This document shows, piece after piece, positions 58,871 through 64,000 of a stretch of 64,000 bases of DNA. Both the position numbers and the translations under genes were made by a program. The notes under the pieces were generated by a model. It searched no databases and was not told the origin of the DNA. It saw only the letters and a list, made by a program, of their open reading frames with translations. Every line of letters begins with the position of its first letter. The first letter of the stretch is position 1. The stretch is from positions 59,024,001-59,088,000 of the forward strand of contig CM114271.1 in assembly GCA_050084515.1 (NCBI GenBank), read 5' to 3'. The DNA is from Blasia pusilla (Eukaryota; Marchantiophyta; Marchantiopsida; Blasiales).

Positions 58871-60454
58871 TGGGCACCTTCCATCGCACATTCACAATCG
58901 CGCCTGTCGTCTTGTGCCATCAACCTGCCTTTCTGCAGCCACCTGCACGTCGCATGCAGCCAGCCATCCTCAAAGCAAGGCAGGCAGGCAAGCATGCAGC
59001 TAGCTCACTCACAGCCTCATAGCTCCACGCTCAAAATTCACCCGTTTGCTGCGTGGGTTTGCGAGATCGCGTCGCATGGCGCAATTGCAACAAGACGCGC
59101 GGAGAAGTGAGGGAGTGGACAGTTCGGAAAAGGGTAAGTACGTGTAATATCGATCTAATTCCTATCTATCTATGTTATTACGGAGAGTGTGGCATGTGGG
59201 ATTCGGAAAAAAAATTGTTTCACATTTTGCTTTTGAGTAACTAAAAATTTTAATTCGTATGTAGTCCTTCCATTCTCGGATGAAGGATTCCAAAAACTTT
59301 TTTTTTTCGTGTGTATCTCACAAGCACCTTACTAGTCTCTTCTACTATAGTTTCGCTCCGTCTGTCCTTAGCCCTCCATTTTGCGTGTATGGCTTTTTGG
59401 ATGGAGTGTGGGAGTATGTAGAAGTACTAGGGCCACTCACTTCCGGAGTTGGGAGGCCCCCGGGAGTCGTGGCAACGGCGAATTCCCGTTTGAAGAAACG
59501 GGTACCTACACATGGCTCTTGTTTCTGTAAACGGAGATTTTTAGGGACGTCCGAAAGAGATTTTTTCCTCTTTCAGATGATATCAATTTTTTAATTTTTG
59601 TTCATAAGAAGTTATTATTATTATTCAATAAAGTCCACTCGTGTGGACTGAACGAAAATTTCCTCCGTCCCCGTATTTGTTCACCGTCGGAAGGAAATGA
59701 GTGGCCCTACTAGTGGGTGCTCGTGGCCCCCTCACGGGTGAAAAAAAAAGAACTAACAACTTCTCTACTTTTGAGTTTTATATCACTGTATGGTTCGGAG
59801 AACATGAATAGAGTCGGATAACCATATTCATGCCGTATATTTGGAGAATCATATGAGAACTACTAGAGTCGGCCAGAGGCGTGGGACAAGGCTAGAAATA
59901 AATGTCTATTCCATGTTAACGAGAGCATTAGCACTAATACGATGGATATATTTGACCATTAAAAAAACAAATTATACCCATGGTTGAAAACCCTGCATAA
60001 TATCTTGCATTCTGCAAGCTAATAATAATAGTAGTCAGTGGCCATGCTATGCACGTGTGATACTTAATTACGGCTTTACATGTGGGAGTGGTTTATGATC
60101 CCTCTTCCACATGCCTCAACCTGCATTTCTCTTTGAGCTCGCTGCATATGGCCACGTGGCGCCCACTCATCATTGACATATTCCCGACCGTCCGATGCTA
60201 CCAAGTTTACGTCCCAGGCGAATGTGTCTCGTGTAGCCCGAGTTATTATCTCGGAGTGGAGGCTGCTTTCCGTTAAAACTTTTTTTTCCTTCGTGCTTCC
60301 TACTTTCGTTCAAGCTTCCCACTGATCGGCGGCTGTGAGCATCTCTAACAGCGGCTGTGACAATCTTCAGTGTTTCATCAAGGCTGAATGGTTATGTACA
60401 TAGTATGGCTCTAACTTATATCAATTTTGATCGACCGTGAATCGACAGCCTTAT
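58871..60454. other. Upstream flank of the synthase gene and intergenic DNA
   Basis: GC-rich near the gene, then AT-rich from about 59130. A Helitron-like start (TCTATGTTATTACGG after A, near 59170) has one consensus mismatch and no matching end. No gene recognised. Confidence 0.35.
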
Positions 60455-60504
60455 GTTCCATTTCCATCTCCTATTCAAGCAAGAATGGGAGATGAAAATG
60501 GAAC
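60455..60504. repeat. Imperfect 22-bp inverted repeat with 6-nt loop
   Basis: Arms 60455-60476 and 60483-60504 with two mismatches. Confidence 0.8.
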
Positions 60505-62893
60505 GACTCCACGATGTCACGATTCCAATGTATTGTCGCTGTCAAAATCTATGATTGCCTCAGCCATAGTGTGTCTTTTTTGCACTGAGCGTCGCAAGCC
60601 TACCGATTTTCAAAACTTCCTTCCCTTCCCGCTTTTTTAGATGTGGCTTAGTTGTTCCCCAACTTTTTAAACTTGTTGGAATATAAATGCCATATGGCCA
60701 ATTTTAGGCACGCCACATTTGGATGTTCAAATGGCCGGGGCTTGGAGAGTATATTGTTTAGTTGTGGATTAGAATGGGAGAGGCTTTTAGTTGTTTAGAA
60801 CTTTTTTTTAAATGCATTAACGGCATATGAGATGATGGTGGTCATAGGGAATTTAATGGTGATGAAAAGAATAAGGAGGGCGAGACAAATCATGTGCATT
60901 ATCTAGCTTGCAAGTGCTCGTGCAAGTGTTATTTATTGCAAATTTTGGCATGCCTTAAAAGCCTATATGGCCTTTTGTTGTAGTGTCTATAGTAGATTTA
61001 GCCCAACTAGAAACCTTATCGAACCTTACATGATTTTATCTTCTATTGATCGAGAATGCCTCAAAAATTATGGAGGAGCTTTTACAACAACCTCTTGCAT
61101 GGTTAGAATATGCCTTAGAATCCCCTATAACTCTTGCAATTAAGCATCCCATTGTTGGAGCGCTCATCGACCCTATTGTGATAGGGTCTCCACCAATTCA
61201 AGTGTAACTCAAAAACCTATCAATTCAAACATCCTACAATCAAATCCTCAAGGGAAAAAAATTGATGAAATCTCGTCGTGTGCTTATGCACGATGATTAT
61301 TTCCGACTTTGTGCTAGTTGATGCAAAGGAACATGTTTTGATCAAATCTTCTGGTGTGGTTATATCCATGTGAAAGTTATTGAGTCTGTAGACTAGGTAC
61401 AATCTTGTGCTTATGCCAAATGATTATTTTTTACTTCATACTAGTCGATCCAAATATGCATAACACTTGAGTATGACAAGCAACAAGAGTTTTGTTACGC
61501 ATTCAACATAATGCTTACTAGTGGATGCGCTTGACTTGCACTAGTTGAAGATGGGTAATTTAAATAACGTGTAATGATGGTAAAAATGTGACTTATGACT
61601 TAACTAGCCCCTCAAACCGTTAAGTAATCCCTTCAATCAGTGTGGTAGAGAAGATGAGTGATCATGTTGGATTAGAGGCTAGAAGTCAAAAGATGAGTAA
61701 GTCGGAAACCAAGAGAGCATGCTCCCATAATGGTATAGATTATTCTAGAAAACAATAACTAGTTTGGCCCCATTTTAAGGGAGGGTGGTAAAATGATAAG
61801 GAGAGCTAGCATCTCTCCAAAGGAAGGGTCCTAGATTTAGTGAGCTCCAAATGGCATGATTTGCAATAAGGAACAACAAGGGTGTCCCCAATATATCTAT
61901 TTGGAGGCCTTACTAGCAAAGGTTACTTCCCCCACCCCCTTTCAAATGTGCGGCCACCATTAGTGAGTCAATTAAACAATTAAACGATTAAACAAGTGTG
62001 CGATCAGCATTAGTGAGACTTATGTATGACGGAACTGCTAAGCTGAAAGTATAGATAACCTTCAGAACATACCAATTGGTAACGCTAGTAGTGCCAAGTT
62101 GAATAGGGTTTAAGCTATAATAGGGTTAGTGGTGCCGTGTACACTTGATAATGATTAGCTTGGATATGGTTATGAGTGAGTGGGTTGGATTATTTAAGCC
62201 GAATGTATGCGATGCTAATATCTACAAGAAAAAATGGATCAAGTGATAGAGTGTGGGAGAAATGTTGCGAACTTGGTTTGGTGTGCAAGTGTGCATAAGT
62301 GGAAATATATGAAAAAAATGTGAATATGTGAAAGCACAAAAGCAAGTAAAAACTTCAGAGAAAGGATGTTGTGAATATCTCAATTTTGAAATGAAGAGTT
62401 ATGTAAATTTATGGGATAGTAGTGTGATATTGAAAGTGTAAGAAGTAAATGATGAGATGAGTGTGTGCCAATAGGACATATCTTGCTGAAAATTGAAATA
62501 CAAACATATTCATACAATATAATGCATATAAATAACAGAGACATAACCTGCTGTTAATGAAATAAATCCACTGCAAGGGTGGGAGTAAAAACAACAGGTA
62601 GCCTTAGCAAAATGTTCACATGTAGCATAGCGGAGATATGCGTTACTTCCAACGATCACGAAAGAAGCAGTATGCTGACATAGTTTTTATGTGTATTTAC
62701 GGAGCAATGACTCAACCAGTGACACCGAAAATTGTAACTTTGCATCACCCTCTATAGTAGAGCTAGTCAGCTTGAGGAAGTCTTTGAATTAGAAAGTAGC
62801 CTACTCTAGATTATGTTTATATTGAGCATTTTATAGCTCAACAGCTGAGGTCTTATCTAACAAGGAAGCCAACTATACAGATAGTTTGGACAC
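60505..62893. other. AT-rich intergenic DNA, no gene seen
   Basis: No coding signal. Small repeats such as cattagtgag near 61960 and 62010 occur. Confidence 0.4.
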
Positions 62894-63221
62894 ATGAGTC
62901 TTCAATGAGTTGTTCTAATCTTCCAGCTCGTCTAACTTGGTTAGGACATTCTTGCAGACTTGCAATGTAATTGGTGAAGTTGCGGTTCCCTTATGCATCA
63001 TCTATGGAAGTGGCATTGATTGTTGAGACTATGACACCAATGGTGCTAGATGTGTATATGAGTCTTCAATGAGTTGTTCTAATCTTCCAGCTCGTCTAAC
63101 TTGGTTAGGACATTCTTGCAGACTTGCAATGTAATTGGTGAAGTTGCGGTCACCTTATGCATCATCTATGGAAGTGGCATTGATTGTTGAGACTATGACA
63201 CCAATGGTGCTAGATATGTAT
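62894..63221. repeat. Recent tandem duplication of 164 bp
   Basis: Copy 1 is 62894-63057 and copy 2 is 63058-63221. I count three differences (two adjacent in ggttccc/ggtcacc, one in gatgtg/gatatg), about 98% identity. Not coding as far as can be seen. Confidence 0.93.
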
Positions 63222-63300
63222 AGGATAGTAGATCATGTCAAATACATAGGTGTTTACTATCTGGAGTTAGGGGGACCCAATTGCCAGCTAGGGGGTGGTT

Positions 63301-63388
63301 GTGGGGTCTTTATGTATATGTGTGAGTTGTTTGGTTTATGGATGGATTGACCAGTGTGTTGGGAAGATCGGTGTTGTAAGGTGTGTAG
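63301..63388. repeat. Direct repeat, copy 1 (pair with 63913-64000)
   Basis: Starts gtggggtctttatgtatatg and ends ggtgtgtag. It matches 63913-64000 with few changes at a spacing of 612 bp. It could be part of an LTR or a longer tandem unit. Confidence 0.8.
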
Positions 63389-63912
63389 ATGTGACCAGCC
63401 ATGTGGGTTTTGTAACGATGTGTATGGGCATAACATCTGTCACATCTTAGTAGCCGATAGGTAGAGATCTATCGTGGCGACGGCATAGAGAGCCAACAGA
63501 CTATTTTGAGTGTAACTTCGTCCTGAGGTGTCGGATGAGTTTGAGGACAAGTCCATTATGTCAGGAATGTCGTTTCTGACGACTTTCCTATTGGGGTCTT
63601 TCATAATCATATGACTTAACATGTCACCCGCCCCTGGTAACATGCGTGCACAAATTACCAAGGGGGTTGCTATTTTTAGGGGAAGAGCCTTTTGCCTCTT
63701 TCCACACCTATATAGGAGAGAGATGGCTTTCTCAAGCCATCTTTCTCATGTTGGGCCATTGGAGCACCATTCTTGCTCGTGTGTGTGAGTTAGGACTGGT
63801 TGCTAGCATGGAAATTCCTTGATAGTGTAGGGTGGACGAGGCTTGATATACCGATGTAGATTGAGGAGTGGAGTTTTAGGCCGGGTGTGCCATTTTTACT
63901 CTTATTTTTTTT
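63389..63912. other. Sequence between the direct repeats
   Basis: Holds a TATA-like ctatatagg near 63708 and a short inverted pair (gatggcttt/aagccatc, 63722-63741). No gene recognised. Confidence 0.4.
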
Positions 63913-64000
63913 GTGGGGTCTTGATGTATATGTGTGAGTTTTTTGGTTTATGGATGGATCGACCCGTGTGTTGGGAAGATTGGTGTTGTGTGGTGTGTAG
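63913..64000. repeat. Direct repeat, copy 2, running to the window edge
   Basis: Matches 63301-63388 up to the last base of the window, so its true end is not visible. Confidence 0.8.

Noticed and set aside
58368-59003. 211-codon plus-strand open frame opposite the synthase first exon
   Set aside because: Pro/Ser-rich antisense reading of a duplicated GC-rich promoter; overlaps exon 1 of a well-supported gene.

Overview
The window is nuclear DNA from a land plant. It holds three split host genes of plant type: a membrane receptor-like kinase, a sn-glycerol-3-phosphate acyltransferase with the plant-specific N-terminal phosphatase domain, and a 12-exon base-exchange phosphatidylserine synthase. 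Introns are of ordinary plant size, there are plant-type Copia and Helitron elements, and gene density is very low (three genes in 64 kb). A retroelement carrying a DNMT3-order cytosine methyltransferase and a non-LTR element with a restriction-like endonuclease suggest an early-diverging plant (bryophyte- or lycophyte-like) rather than an angiosperm. That placement is inference only.

Layout. 1-1472: 3' part of a receptor-like kinase (+). 1.5-12 kb: intergenic DNA with a short Helitron (4952-5137, -) and a decayed RT/endonuclease retroelement (about 6.2-9.85 kb, +). 12.05-13.92 kb: GPAT (-, two exons). 14-35 kb: gene-free DNA with an 85-bp palindromic minisatellite near 16 kb, a SINE-like element near 23 kb, a GC-rich island near 31 kb, a second Helitron (32022-32208, +) and a 57-bp minisatellite near 33.5 kb. 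35.6-44.3 kb: a decayed Copia element split by a Ty3-like gag-protease-DNA methyltransferase retroelement fragment (about 37.1-42.64 kb). 44.3-54 kb: more gene-free repeats, including a field of GATCTTAAGATC palindromes and a duplicated Helitron-like segment. 54.16-58.49 kb: phosphatidylserine synthase (-); all 12 exons were placed with consistent splice phases. 59-64 kb: gene-free, with a 164-bp tandem duplication and a pair of direct repeats cut by the window edge.

The two metabolic genes both belong to glycerolipid metabolism (extracellular lipid or cutin precursor synthesis, and phosphatidylserine synthesis in the ER), but they lie about 40 kb apart and nothing suggests a cluster. The most notable object is the retroelement in which a cytosine-5 methyltransferase directly follows the aspartic protease. 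From memory, methyltransferase capture by retrotransposons has been reported in dinoflagellates and charophyte algae; a copy in a land-plant genome would extend that. This copy is dead: it has stops, frameshifts and a missing 3' half.
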